Shown here: piece after piece, positions 9,611 to 18,190 of the stretch
How positions within the stretch are numbered: the stretch's first letter is position 1
How the letters are laid out: each line of letters begins with the position of its first letter
DNA from: JBBRYK01 sp038237665
GTDB lineage: Bacteria; Actinomycetota; Thermoleophilia; Gaiellales; Gaiellaceae
Length of the DNA: 61,343 bases
Assembly: GCA_038237665.1 (NCBI GenBank)
Contig: JBBRYK010000009.1
Location: 1-61,343, forward strand
Direction of reading: 5' to 3'
Translations under genes and position numbers: made by a program
The notes under the pieces: generated by a model
The model's input: only the letters and a program-made list of their open reading frames with translations
What the model was told of the DNA's origin: nothing
Database searches by the model: none

Positions 9611-10879
9611 CTAGTTGCTCGAGAGGATGGCCTCGAACCGCGCGGCGTCGTCGAACGGGCCGATCAACGCGAGCTTGAGGGCTTGGCGGCCGATCAGGTC
9701 CTGCGCCACGCGACTGATGTCTTCCGCCGTCACTTCGTTGATCCCGTCGACGACCTCCTGCGGCTCGGCGGCCTCGCCTTCGAGCACCTCGCGGCGCAGG
9801 CCGAACAGGATCAGACCCTGCGGCGTTTCGAGCTGCAGGGCGAGTCGGCCCTTGGCCAGGTTCTTTGCCTTCTCGAGCTCGTCCGCGGCGACCGGCTCAT
9901 CGGCGATGCGGCGCAGCTCGCGCGCAATCGTCTCGACGGCGTCGTCGACCCGGTTCACGTCCACGCCCGCCTGGGAGAAGAGCGTGCCGGCGTCCACGTA
10001 GCTGTGGTTCACGGCGTAGACGTAATAGGCGAGCCCGCGACGCTCGCGCACCTCGGTGAAGAGACGGGATGACATTCCGGTGCCGAGGATGGTGGCAACG
10101 AGCTGCAGCGCATAGCGATCGGGATGCTCGATCGGGTAGCTCGGAACGCCGAGGACGAGGTGCGCCTGGTCGGAGGCCTTGGTGTGCACCTTGACGCGTG
10201 ACCCGTTGGCGAGCTGCGCGGGCTCGGGCGCTCCGGTGGGACCGTCCTCGAGGTCTCCCAGCAGCTCCTCGATCTTCGCGGTCAGGTCGTCCCCGATCTG
10301 CCCGCCGACGCCGACGACGATGCGGGACGGCTTGTACCAGTGGCCCGTGTAGTCCAGGAACGTGTCTCGGTTGGCGGCGCGAATGGTCTCCTTCCGGCCG
10401 AGCGTGTCCCAGCCGAGGGGATGGTCGCCGTAGACGAGCTCCTCGAACACGCCGCCGATGTAGTCCCGCGGCGTGTCGTAGTACATGTTCATCTCCTCGA
10501 TGATCACGCCCTTCTCGCGTTCCATCTCCTCGGGATCGAACTTCGAGTTGCGGATCATGTCTGCGAGGACGTCGAGCGCGGTGTCGCGGAACTCGGCGGC
10601 GCAGCGAACGTAGTAGCCGGTGTACTCCTTGCTCGTGAAGGCGTTGAACTCGCCTCCGATGGCGTCGATCTCGGTCGCGATCGCTCTCGCGTCGGGCCGG
10701 CGCTCGGTGCCCTTGAAGAACATGTGCTCGGCGAAGTGGGCGATGCCGTTGTTGTCCCGGTTCTCGTAGCGCGAGCCGGCCGCGAGCATGATCACGCAGG
10801 CGACCGATTGCGCATGCGGAATGGGCGCGGTCAGCAGCCGCAGGCCGTTTCCGAGCGTCTGGCGTTCGTAGGTGGGCAT
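9611..10879 (-). CDS. M16 family zinc peptidase (pitrilysin/processing-peptidase-like)
   Basis: This 422-residue protein is an M16 peptidase with two half-domains. The inverted zinc motif HxxEH is HFAEH in NGIAHFAEHMFFKGTERR (about residues 50-54), and the third ligand glutamate is in EREKGVIIEEMNMY about 75 residues later. The second half (about 200-422) lacks a zinc site, as usual, and has the RERRGLAYYVYAV substrate-binding segment. M16 proteins of this type, like the mitochondrial processing peptidase beta family, degrade or trim peptides. The ATG at 10879 begins MPTYERQTLGNGL and lies seven bases after TACCAT, in a promoter shared with the divergent SIS gene. Confidence 0.92.
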   Translation of the reverse strand: MPTYERQTLGNGLRLLTAPIPHAQSVACVIMLAAGSRYENRDNNGIAHFAEHMFFKGTERRPDARAIATEIDAIGGEFNAFTSKEYTGYYVRCAAEFRDTALDVLADMIRNSKFDPEEMEREKGVIIEEMNMYYDTPRDYIGGVFEELVYGDHPLGWDTLGRKETIRAANRDTFLDYTGHWYKPSRIVVGVGGQIGDDLTAKIEELLGDLEDGPTGAPEPAQLANGSRVKVHTKASDQAHLVLGVPSYPIEHPDRYALQLVATILGTGMSSRLFTEVRERRGLAYYVYAVNHSYVDAGTLFSQAGVDVNRVDDAVETIARELRRIADEPVAADELEKAKNLAKGRLALQLETPQGLILFGLRREVLEGEAAEPQEVVDGINEVTAEDISRVAQDLIGRQALKLALIGPFDDAARFEAILSSN

Positions 10880-10886
10880 CGCCTTG

Positions 10887-10896
10887 ATGGTATAGA
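10887..10896. promoter_or_regulatory. Overlapping divergent -10 boxes between M16 and SIS genes
   Basis: The 24 bases between the two ATGs hold TACCAT on the minus strand (10892-10887), seven bases before the M16 start, and TATAGA on the plus strand (10891-10896), seven bases before the SIS start. The boxes share positions 10891-10892. Both transcripts would lack a leader. Confidence 0.5.
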
Positions 10897-10903
10897 GGCC
10901 GGT

Positions 10904-11767
10904 ATGCCTGCCGGAGTAGAGACACGGGCGGCGATCGCGGCGCAGCCGGACTGGCTGAGGCAGGTCCCGGTCGACCGGCGGCTGCCCGAAGGACGGGTCG
11001 TGTTCACCGGGTGCGGGACCTCCTTCCACGCCGCGCAGACCGGCGGTGAGGCGGTGCAGGCGCTGGAGGCGGTGCTGCGACCGCCGGACGCCGACGTGCT
11101 CGTCTGCGTCTCGCACGACGGCACGACCCGGCTGACGATCGAGGCGGCCGAGGCCTTTGCAGGTTCGAAGTGGCTCGTCACGGGCGCACCCGAGTCGCCG
11201 CTGGCGCAGATGTGCGACGTGGTCGTCGTGTGCGCGCCGGAGCTCGAGGAGAGCTGGTGCCACACGGCGAGCTATACGAGTGCGGTCGCGGCCCTGTGCG
11301 CGCTGCGGGGGGAGGACGTTTCCTGGCTTCCGAGCGCCGTGGCGGAGGTGTTGGCCGACTGGGGCCCGCCGGTCACCGGGCACGAGCGGTGGCTCGTTGC
11401 CGGCGCCGGCCGGGACTGGCCCACGGCACAGGAAGCCGCCCTGAAGCTTCGAGAGGGCGCGTTCGTGCCGGCGGAGGCACACCACACCGAGCAGCTCCTC
11501 CACGGGCACCTCGCCGCGGTGGATGAGTCCGTGCGGGCATTCGTGCTCGAGGGCGAGGGCCGGGGGGCGGACCGCGCCGCCGGAGCGGTCGCAGCGCTGC
11601 GCGAGCTGGGGGCCGAGGTTACGCTCGTGCCGACGCGCCATCCGGTCGTCGACATCGTCCCGTTCCAGCTGTTGACGGTTGATCTCGCCGCCGCGCTCGG
11701 CGTCGACCCGGACCGGATCCATCGCGACGACGACCGCTGGGCACGGGCCCGGGCGGCGTACGACTAG
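10904..11767 (+). CDS. SIS domain protein (sugar isomerase-like, GlmS C-terminal type)
   Basis: This 287-residue protein has two sugar-isomerase domains without the glutaminase domain of GlmS. The first carries FTGCGTSFHAAQTGGEA and CVSHDGTTRLTIEA, the second GAGRDWPTAQEAALKLREGAF, the typical phosphosugar-binding loops. SIS proteins of this layout act as amino-sugar isomerases/deaminases (AgaS, FrlB-like). In this position it has no sugar transporter or kinase nearby, so the substrate is unknown. The ATG at 10904 is seven bases behind TATAGA. The stop codon overlaps the convergent desulfurase-like gene as CTAG. Confidence 0.8.
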   Translation: MPAGVETRAAIAAQPDWLRQVPVDRRLPEGRVVFTGCGTSFHAAQTGGEAVQALEAVLRPPDADVLVCVSHDGTTRLTIEAAEAFAGSKWLVTGAPESPLAQMCDVVVVCAPELEESWCHTASYTSAVAALCALRGEDVSWLPSAVAEVLADWGPPVTGHERWLVAGAGRDWPTAQEAALKLREGAFVPAEAHHTEQLLHGHLAAVDESVRAFVLEGEGRGADRAAGAVAALRELGAEVTLVPTRHPVVDIVPFQLLTVDLAAALGVDPDRIHRDDDRWARARAAYD

Positions 11768-12930
11768 AGCCGTTCGAGCTCGCCGAGGAGCCGATCGACC
11801 TCGTCCGCGGTGTTGTAGTGCATGAACCCGGCGCGGACGGCACCGCCCCGATCCTCGAGCCCCAGCCGCTTCATCACCTCGAGCGCGTAGTAGTTGCCGT
11901 GCCAGACGGCGAACCCGCGCTCACCCAGGGCGGTTGCAGCCTCGGGTGCCGACAGGCCGTCGATCTCGAACGCGAACGTCGGCACGCGTCCGTCCATCGT
12001 CGGCAGGCCGTAGAGACGGCAATTTTCGGGCAGGCCTTCGAGGAACTGCTGCCCGAGCTCTCGCTCCCAGGCCACGATCGGCTCCCAGCCGATCGACTCG
12101 ACGTACTCGACGGCGGCGACGAACCCGGCGAGGAGCTCGTGGGGCAACGTACCCGTCTCGAAGCGGTGCCCCACAGGGGTGTCGGCCGCGGGGCGGACCT
12201 TGTACGGGCGCCACGACTCCAGCAGCGTGCGACGGCCGTAGGCCATTCCCAGGTGCGGCCCGAAGAACTTGTAGGGCGAGCAGATGAGGACGTCGACGTC
12301 CCAGCCGCGGACGTCGATCGGGCCGTGCGGCGCGTAGTGGACGGCGTCGGCCCAGGCCAGCGCCCCGGCCTCGTGCGCGAGCTCGGCGATTCGCCCGACC
12401 TCGGTCAGGGTTCCGACGGCGTTCGAGGCGACCGGAAAGGCGACCACCCTGGTCCGGTCCGAGAGGTTCCGCTCGAGGTCCTCGAGATCGAGTGTCGTAT
12501 CGTCCTTGATGTCGACGAAGCGAACGGTGAGGCCGCGGTCCTCGGCCAGCTCCAGCCAGGGTGAGACGTTCGCGTCGTGGTCGAGCCGCGTGACGACGAC
12601 CTCGTCGCCGCTCTCCCACGTCCGGGCCGCGGTTCGCGACAGGGCGAAGTTGAGCGTCGACATGTTCGCGCCGAAGGCGACCTCGTCCGAGGTGCACCCG
12701 AGGAAACGAGCGGCGGTGGCGCGAGACTGGTCGACGAGCTCCTCCGTCTGCCGGCTGGTCTCGTAGGGGCCGCTGACGTTCGCGTTCGACCGGCGCAGAT
12801 AGTCGCCGATCGCCTCGATCACCTCGTCCGGGACCTGGGTCCCGCCCGGCCCGTCGAAGAAGACGAGGTCGCGATCCAGGGCGGAAAAGCGGGCCCGCGC
12901 GGCCTGGACGTCGAACGCGACGGCGCTCAT
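11764..12930 (-). CDS. Cysteine desulfurase-like protein (class V aminotransferase fold)
   Basis: This 388-residue PLP enzyme is a member of the desulfurase-like branch of class V aminotransferases. The PLP lysine is in CSPYKFFGPHLGMAYG, and the cofactor aspartate and histidine are in AWADAVHYAPHGP. Unlike IscS/SufS there is no clear catalytic-cysteine loop, so actual sulfur transfer is uncertain. Its ATG overlaps the stop of the epimerase gene as ATGA, and that gene overlaps OsmC in the same way, so three proteins are made from one coupled operon. The stop overlaps the convergent SIS gene as CTAG. Confidence 0.85.
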   Translation of the reverse strand: MSAVAFDVQAARARFSALDRDLVFFDGPGGTQVPDEVIEAIGDYLRRSNANVSGPYETSRQTEELVDQSRATAARFLGCTSDEVAFGANMSTLNFALSRTAARTWESGDEVVVTRLDHDANVSPWLELAEDRGLTVRFVDIKDDTTLDLEDLERNLSDRTRVVAFPVASNAVGTLTEVGRIAELAHEAGALAWADAVHYAPHGPIDVRGWDVDVLICSPYKFFGPHLGMAYGRRTLLESWRPYKVRPAADTPVGHRFETGTLPHELLAGFVAAVEYVESIGWEPIVAWERELGQQFLEGLPENCRLYGLPTMDGRVPTFAFEIDGLSAPEAATALGERGFAVWHGNYYALEVMKRLGLEDRGGAVRAGFMHYNTADEVDRLLGELERL

Positions 12931-13928
12931 ACCCGGCTCCGCCAGGCCTCGAGCACCGCAGTCTCGCGCTCGGGCCGTAGGCCTGCCTCGCCCATCTCCA
13001 TGCCGCTGGCCAGCGTACTGGGACCACCGCCGGCCGCGGCCCACTCGAGCGTGTCGCGAATCGTCTCCTCCAGAGGGCGGAAGCGGAGGCCCGCGGCCAG
13101 GGCCCGCGAAACATCGGCGTTGAGCATCGTTGTGTCCTTTCCGGCCAGCCAGAGCGGAAGCTCCATCCACTGGCCCACGCCTTGCTCGAGGAGAAAGTCG
13201 TCGTCGATCCAGACCAGTTTGGCGTCGCCGCCGGCAACGTCCAGGCACGCCTCCAACAGCGCGCCCATCGTCGTGGGCGGCTCCGGGCCGGTGGCATTGA
13301 ACGTTCCGGTGGTGCGGTCTTCGGCGGCCTTGACCAGCCAGGCGCCGAGGTCGCGTACGTCGACGAACTGGACCCAGCGGTCCGGAGCTCCCGGCGCCAG
13401 CACGTCGCCGCCGCGGGCGACGCGAACCGGCCAGTAGGTGAAGCGCCCGGTCGGGTCGTGCGGGCCGACGATCAGGCCTGCGCGGACATTCGTGTGCCGA
13501 TCCGGAAAGACGTCCCGGACGACCTCCTCGCAGGCCGCCTTGAGCGCGCCGTAGGCCAGGCTGACGTCCTCGGTCGGCGCGTCGAGCGCTTCGACCGGAG
13601 CCGATTCGTCGAATCCCGGCTCGGCGCTGTCCCGGTAGACCGAGATGCTCGAGACGAAGACATAGTGGCCCGAGTCGGCGAGCTTCTCCGCCGAGGCTCG
13701 CACGAGCCGAGGCACGTACCCCGACGGGTCGACGACGGAGTCGAAGCGCCGGCCCTCGAGCGCTTCGAGGGCGCCGTCGCGATCACCCGTCAAGTGCTCG
13801 AGCTCCGGATAGAGATCCGGGCTCGTCCGGCCTCGGTTGAACAGGGTGACCTCGTGGCCGCGTTCGAGAGCCGCGTCGACGACCGCTCGCCCGAGGAACT
13901 TCGTCCCGCCGAGGACGAGCAGTTTCAC
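12927..13928 (-). CDS. NAD-dependent epimerase/dehydratase (extended SDR)
   Basis: This 333-residue protein has an N-terminal Rossmann fold with GGTKFLGRAVVDAAL and a nucleotide-binding NRGRTSPDLYPE segment. The catalytic site of extended SDRs is seen as SSISVY, followed by the Y-x3-K-like element YGALKAACE (about residue 130). Relatives are annotated as nucleoside-sugar epimerases or RNA-binding CSP41-like proteins. The gene sits between osmC-like and desulfurase-like genes with 4-base overlaps at both ends, which argues for joint expression, although no shared pathway is obvious. The substrate is unknown. Confidence 0.83.
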   Translation of the reverse strand: MKLLVLGGTKFLGRAVVDAALERGHEVTLFNRGRTSPDLYPELEHLTGDRDGALEALEGRRFDSVVDPSGYVPRLVRASAEKLADSGHYVFVSSISVYRDSAEPGFDESAPVEALDAPTEDVSLAYGALKAACEEVVRDVFPDRHTNVRAGLIVGPHDPTGRFTYWPVRVARGGDVLAPGAPDRWVQFVDVRDLGAWLVKAAEDRTTGTFNATGPEPPTTMGALLEACLDVAGGDAKLVWIDDDFLLEQGVGQWMELPLWLAGKDTTMLNADVSRALAAGLRFRPLEETIRDTLEWAAAGGGPSTLASGMEMGEAGLRPERETAVLEAWRSRV

Positions 13929-14344
13929 CTCTGCACGTCCTGGCCGTTCACGCGCCAGTGGTACTTGGTCGCGATCGAGAGCGACGCGGAGACGAAGCAG
14001 TCGCGCTCGGCTTTCTGCAGCAGCGCCTGGAGTTCCTCACCCGCCGGAGCGGGATCGAGCTCGACGTCGAGGTCGGCATGGATCTCGGCGAACGCATAAC
14101 GGCCGTCGAAGTCGCGCTTCCTGACCACCCCCGAAGCGGCGGCCGTTGCCACCAGGTCGCGGTTCTCGCGCCTGGCGTGGTAGGTGAGGCTCGTCAGGAT
14201 GCAGCGGGCGAGGCCGGCCAGCACGAGCGCCTCGGGCGACCATTCCTCGCCGAGCGCGACAGGAGGGCCCCCCTCGGCCGACACCCGCCCGGCCCGGTCG
14301 ACCGCCGCCGCGTACTCGAACCGTTTCGCCTGGGCGGTGTTCAC
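13925..14344 (-). CDS. OsmC family protein
   Basis: This 139-residue protein fits the OsmC/Ohr fold. OsmC proteins reduce organic hydroperoxides with two cysteines. Here one cysteine is present in LAGLARCILTSLTYHAR (about residue 55) and a second in AERDCFVSASLS (about residue 120), at the expected spacing. The GTG at 14344 lies seven bases after TACGGT (14357-14352), a box that overlaps the divergent promoter of the saccharopine-dehydrogenase-like gene. It is the first gene of a three-gene operon coupled by ATGA overlaps. Confidence 0.82.
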   Translation of the reverse strand: MNTAQAKRFEYAAAVDRAGRVSAEGGPPVALGEEWSPEALVLAGLARCILTSLTYHARRENRDLVATAAASGVVRKRDFDGRYAFAEIHADLDVELDPAPAGEELQALLQKAERDCFVSASLSIATKYHWRVNGQDVQR

Positions 14345-14351
14345 CGCTCGA

Positions 14352-14361
14352 ACCGTATCCT
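14352..14361. promoter_or_regulatory. Overlapping divergent -10 boxes between osmC-like and reductase genes
   Basis: TACGGT on the minus strand (14357-14352) lies seven bases before the OsmC GTG. TATCCT on the plus strand (14356-14361) lies nine bases before the GTG at 14371. They share the TA at 14356-14357, the same arrangement as at 4745-4754 and 10887-10896. Confidence 0.45.
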
Positions 14362-14370
14362 CCCGCCGCG

Positions 14371-15399
14371 GTGGCAGCGCTCGCGATCCTCGGCGCAACC
14401 GGCTACACCGGTCAACTCGTCCTCGCGCGGGCGCGTGAACGGGAACTCGCGCTTCGCCTCGTCGGCCGCAGGCGTGAGGCGCTCGAGGAACTCGCGCGCG
14501 CGGGCGAAGAGGTCGAGGTTGCGGAAGCCACCGACGAGCATGGGCTCCGGCGTGCATTCGAGGGCTGCTCGGCGGTCGTCTCGCTGGCCGGGCCATTCCT
14601 GCGCCTGGGCACGGCGCCCGTCGCGGCCGCGCTCGGGGCCGGCGTCCGGTATCTGGACTCGAGCGGCGAGCAGGCCTGGGCCCGTCTTCTCTTCGAGCAC
14701 TTCGGTGGCGACGCCGAGCGGGCGGGCGTCGCCGTCCTGCCCTGCTTCGGCTTCGACTACGTCCCCGGCGACCTGGCGGCGCGACTGGCGGCCGATGGCC
14801 TGGAGCCACTCGACGAGGTCGTCGTTGCCTACGCGGTAGCCGGTGCGGTGACGAGCCGCGGGACCCGCCGGACGATCGGCCGCGTGATGGCTCAGCCGCA
14901 GGTCGCCTTCGAGGACGGGCGCCTCGTCGAGTCGCGCTTCGGCAAGACCGTCCGGCAGGTTCGCTTTCCCTGGGGCGAGCAGACGGTGGTCGAGTGGACC
15001 GGCACCGAACCGCTCACGGTTCCGCGCCACACGGACGTCCGGAGTGTCCGCTCGTACGTCAGGGGCCCGCACATCGCACGGGTCGCCGCTCCGTTCACGC
15101 GCTTCGCTGCGCCGCTGGTGCGGCTGACAGGGCGAGTCGGGGCGCTCGGGCCGTCTGAGCGGAGCCGAGGACGCACGAAGTTCGCCGTGGTCGCCGAGGC
15201 GCGGGGCGGGCGCGGCGGCCGGCGCGTGACCCTGACCGGCACCGATCCCTACGCGCTCACGGCACTCCTGCTCGTACACGGCGCCTCGTCGTCGCCTCGT
15301 CGGGCCGGAGTGCTGGGGCCCGCGGAAGCGTTCGACGCGGCAGGCCTCGTCGCGGCGCTGGAGCCGCTTCTGCGCATCGAATCGCGCGACGAAATCTGA
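14371..15399 (+). CDS. Saccharopine dehydrogenase-like / trans-acting enoyl reductase family protein
   Basis: This 342-residue protein starts with a nucleotide-binding motif ILGATGYTGQLVLARA and continues with AVVSLAGPFLRLGTAPV and YLDSSGEQAW, the pattern of saccharopine dehydrogenase NADP-binding proteins and mycobacterial trans-acting enoyl reductases. These act with NAD(P)H on lipids or small molecules. A conserved CFGFDYVPGDLAARLA block is visible at about residues 120-140. The GTG start agrees with a box TATCCT nine bases upstream. It is transcribed away from the OsmC operon; no lipid-synthesis genes are adjacent, so the substrate is open. Confidence 0.78.
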   Translation: MAALAILGATGYTGQLVLARARERELALRLVGRRREALEELARAGEEVEVAEATDEHGLRRAFEGCSAVVSLAGPFLRLGTAPVAAALGAGVRYLDSSGEQAWARLLFEHFGGDAERAGVAVLPCFGFDYVPGDLAARLAADGLEPLDEVVVAYAVAGAVTSRGTRRTIGRVMAQPQVAFEDGRLVESRFGKTVRQVRFPWGEQTVVEWTGTEPLTVPRHTDVRSVRSYVRGPHIARVAAPFTRFAAPLVRLTGRVGALGPSERSRGRTKFAVVAEARGGRGGRRVTLTGTDPYALTALLLVHGASSSPRRAGVLGPAEAFDAAGLVAALEPLLRIESRDEI

Positions 15400-15428
15400 C
15401 GTCCGACAGCCGAATTACGGTTCGGCGC

Positions 15429-15632
15429 GTGACCCGGCTACGCTCGCTGACCGAGGCGGAGTGCTACACGCGCTGCTACGGCATGCGAGACGACACCGTC
15501 ACCGTGCTTCGGCTCGGACAACGGCCGCGCCGCCACGCCGGGCGCCTCTCCGGCGAGGAGCTCAGGCGCCAGCTCGAGTCGCGCCTGGACGCCCGTGATC
15601 CGGAGGAGCTCGTCGAGCCGGAGGCTGCGTAA
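15429..15632 (+). CDS. Small hypothetical protein, 67 residues
   Basis: The frame starting with GTG at 15429 encodes a basic 67-residue protein. It has two cysteines in EAECYTRCYGMRDDTVTVLR (residues 9-28) and a C-terminal amphipathic helix (LSGEELRRQLESRLDARD). Codon use looks like that of neighbouring genes and no other frame is better. It may be co-transcribed with the reductase 29 bases upstream. No function can be assigned. Confidence 0.5.
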   Translation: MTRLRSLTEAECYTRCYGMRDDTVTVLRLGQRPRRHAGRLSGEELRRQLESRLDARDPEELVEPEAA

Positions 15633-15822
15633 TGGCGGCCTGCCGACCGCCTGGCACCCGGCCGCGACGGCCGGCCTGCCGCGCGCACTTCGGCTGGCGC
15701 CCGCCGCGTCTGCTGCGGACGATCAGGCCTTCCGCCGCCCGCGGCGCGTGGTCCTGTAGAACCCGCCGCTAGCAGGGCTTTTCTGCCTCGCCTCGGCCGG
15801 TGGACGCGTCCTTCCCGGGCAC

Positions 15823-15843
15823 GTCAGGGGTCTGTCCCCTGAC
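15823..15843. repeat. Perfect 8-bp palindrome (GTCAGGGG/CCCCTGAC)
   Basis: GTCAGGGG at 15823-15830 pairs with CCCCTGAC at 15836-15843 around the loop TCTGT, directly before the ATG of the glycosylase gene. It looks like a dispersed REP-type palindrome. If transcribed it would sit at the translation start. The rest of 15633-15822 holds no recognisable gene. Confidence 0.5.
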
Positions 15844-16425
15844 ATGGCCCGCGGGGACGTGGCCCGAGGTCGAGAATGGGTGGCGATTCCTCCACGAGCC
15901 GATCGCGACCCGGCGCAGGCGAGCGCCGTGCCGGACGTCCTGGCGTCCGGCCTCCGCGTGGTCTTCTGCGGGATCAATCCGGGCCGCCTCTCCGCGGCTG
16001 CGGCGGCGCATTTCGCCAACCCGCGAAACGACTTCTGGCGGCTCCTGCACGACGCGGGCTTCACGCCGCGGCTGCTCACGCCGCAGGAGCAGTACGAGCT
16101 CCCGAGCTACGGGTACGGCCTGACCAACGCGGCGTTCCGGACGACACCCGGCTCGGGCGACCTGAGGCGAGCGGACTTCGCGGGCTCGGCGGAGCGGCTG
16201 GCAACGCTCGCGCACGAGCTTGAGCCGGGGGCGATCGCCTTCGTGGGGAAGGAGGCCTACCGTGGCGCCTTTGGCGAGCGTGTCGAGCTCGGCCTTCAGC
16301 AACGGCGGCTGGGCGACACGAAGCTCTTCGTCCTCCCCTCGACCTCGCCGGCGAACGCGGCTGTCCCGTACGAGGAGCGCCTCCGCTGGTTCCGCGAGTT
16401 GCGGGAGTTCCTCGAGCCGCGCTAG
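15844..16425 (+). CDS. mug: Mismatch-specific uracil/thymine DNA glycosylase (MUG/TDG family)
   Basis: This protein of up to 193 residues is a DNA-repair glycosylase that removes uracil or thymine from G:U or G:T mispairs. The active-site motif is in VVFCGINPGRLSA (about residues 38-50), with the family's asparagine, and the second motif near the C-terminus is LPSTSPANAA. The ATG at 15844 has no good ribosome site and follows a hairpin; GTG at 15880 is a possible later start, since the fold begins only around residue 30. The stop overlaps the convergent nadE gene as CTAG. Confidence 0.85.
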   Translation: MARGDVARGREWVAIPPRADRDPAQASAVPDVLASGLRVVFCGINPGRLSAAAAAHFANPRNDFWRLLHDAGFTPRLLTPQEQYELPSYGYGLTNAAFRTTPGSGDLRRADFAGSAERLATLAHELEPGAIAFVGKEAYRGAFGERVELGLQQRRLGDTKLFVLPSTSPANAAVPYEERLRWFRELREFLEPR

Positions 16426-18140
16426 CCGCGCCAGCGGTTCGTGATCGGCGTCCGCCGGTCGCGGCCGAAGGCCTTCGGCCGCAGCTTCACGCCCGGCGGC
16501 GCCTGACGGCGTTTGTACTCGGCGCGGTCGATCATCGCCAGGGCCCTGTCGACCACGTCCCGATCGAAGCCGTCCTGCGTCAGCTCGTCGCGCGAACGGT
16601 CGAGCTCGACGTAGGCCTCGAGCACTCGATCGAGCGCGTGGTAGGGCGGAAGCGAGTCCTCGTCGAGCTGGTTGTCGCGGAGCTCGGCCGAGGGCGCCCG
16701 CTCAATGATCGACTCGGGGATCAACTCCCGGCCGGCCCGCTCGTTCAGGTGTTTGGCGAGGCGGAACACGTCGGTCTTGTAGACGTCCTTGAGGAGCGCG
16801 AATCCACCGGCCATGTCGCCGTAGAGGGTTGCGTAGCCCACGGAGAGCTCGGACTTGTTCCCTGTCGCGACGACCAGCCAGCCGAACTTGTTCGACAGCG
16901 CCATGAGCAGAACGCCGCGAACGCGGGCCTGGAGGTTCTCCTCGGTCAGGTCGGGCTCGCGTCCTTCGAAGCTCCCCGCCAGCGCCGCCTCGAACGCGGC
17001 CAGGATCTCCGCGATCGGGAGCTCTCGGAAGTCGATCCCGAGACAATCGGCCAGCCGGCGCGCATCAGAGCGAGTCCCCTCGGAGGAGTAGCGGGACGGC
17101 ATCGAAACCCCGTGCACGCGCTCGGCCCCGAGCGCCTCGACGGCCAGGGCCGCGGTCAGGGCGGAATCGATCCCGCCAGAGATCCCGATCACGACCTCGC
17201 TGAAACCGTTCTTCTCGACGTAGTCGTGGAGGCCGAGCTCGAGCGCGAGGCGCATCTGCTCCAGATCGTCGAGGAGCGGAGCGAGCGGCGGACGTGCAGG
17301 CTTGCCGTTCGTCCTCGAGCGCTCCAGCCCGACGTCGATCACCGGCAGGTCTTCGACGGGCCGCTCTCGGGCCAGCGCGCGGCGCCGCACGTCACGAAGG
17401 CGGCGCCCGACCGCCGCCACGGGATCGACGTCCACGACGAGCAGGCACTCCTCGAAGCCCGGCGCGCGCGCCAGGGTCTCGCCCTCGTCGTCGAGCACGA
17501 GCGAGTGCCCGTCGAAGATCAGCTCGTCCTGGCCTCCGACGGCGTTGCAGAAGGCGATGAAGCACGAGTTGTCGCGGGCGCGAGTCGCGAGCATCTGCTC
17601 CCGTTCGCGGTCCTTGCCGACGTGGAACGGCGACGCGGAGATGTTGGTGACGAGCTGTGCGCCGCCCAGCGCGAGATCCGTCGCAGGCGGCCCAGGCTGC
17701 CAGACGTCCTCGCAGACCGTGGGGCCGATCAGCGTTTCCCCGAGCTGGATCAGGAAGAGGTCGCGCCCCGGTGCGAAATAGCGGTCTTCGTCGAACACGC
17801 CGTAGTTGGGCAGGAACCGCTTCCGGTAGACGGCCTTCACCTCGCCGTGCGCGCACACGGCGCAGCCGTTGTAGAGGTCGCGATCGAAGTGGGGAGTCCC
17901 GACGAGGACGGTGATCTGCTTCGCAGCCTTCGCGATCTCGGTCAGGGAGCGCCCGGCCTCGCGTATGAACCCCGGGCGAAGGAGCAGGTCCTCCGGCGGA
18001 TAGCCGGTAGTTGCCAGTTCTGGCAATAGCACCATGTCTGCCCCAGCCTCGCGCGCCTCCTCGATCCGACGGACGATCCGCTCTCGATTTCCGTCCAGGT
18101 CGCCGACGACCGTGTTGATCTGCGCGAGCGCAAGCCTCAC
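16422..18140 (-). CDS. nadE: Glutamine-dependent NAD+ synthetase
   Basis: This 572-residue enzyme makes NAD+ from nicotinic acid adenine dinucleotide, ATP and glutamine. The N-terminal nitrilase-type amidase domain (about 1-260) has the catalytic glutamate in LLPELATTGYPPEDLL, the lysine in YRKRFLPNYGVFDEDRYF and the cysteine in GPTVCEDVWQPG. The C-terminal synthetase domain (about 290-572) has the ATP-binding loop GISGGIDSALTAALA. The length is normal for the two-domain form. The GTG at 18140 is supported by TATCAT (18153-18148) seven bases upstream, as in a leaderless transcript. An NMN adenylyltransferase gene lies elsewhere in the window (28290). Confidence 0.95.
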   Translation of the reverse strand: MRLALAQINTVVGDLDGNRERIVRRIEEAREAGADMVLLPELATTGYPPEDLLLRPGFIREAGRSLTEIAKAAKQITVLVGTPHFDRDLYNGCAVCAHGEVKAVYRKRFLPNYGVFDEDRYFAPGRDLFLIQLGETLIGPTVCEDVWQPGPPATDLALGGAQLVTNISASPFHVGKDREREQMLATRARDNSCFIAFCNAVGGQDELIFDGHSLVLDDEGETLARAPGFEECLLVVDVDPVAAVGRRLRDVRRRALARERPVEDLPVIDVGLERSRTNGKPARPPLAPLLDDLEQMRLALELGLHDYVEKNGFSEVVIGISGGIDSALTAALAVEALGAERVHGVSMPSRYSSEGTRSDARRLADCLGIDFRELPIAEILAAFEAALAGSFEGREPDLTEENLQARVRGVLLMALSNKFGWLVVATGNKSELSVGYATLYGDMAGGFALLKDVYKTDVFRLAKHLNERAGRELIPESIIERAPSAELRDNQLDEDSLPPYHALDRVLEAYVELDRSRDELTQDGFDRDVVDRALAMIDRAEYKRRQAPPGVKLRPKAFGRDRRTPITNRWRG

Positions 18141-18190
18141 CTGCCGAATGATACTCAGGTTTACGCCTCTGAGGCGAAAACCAGATCCGA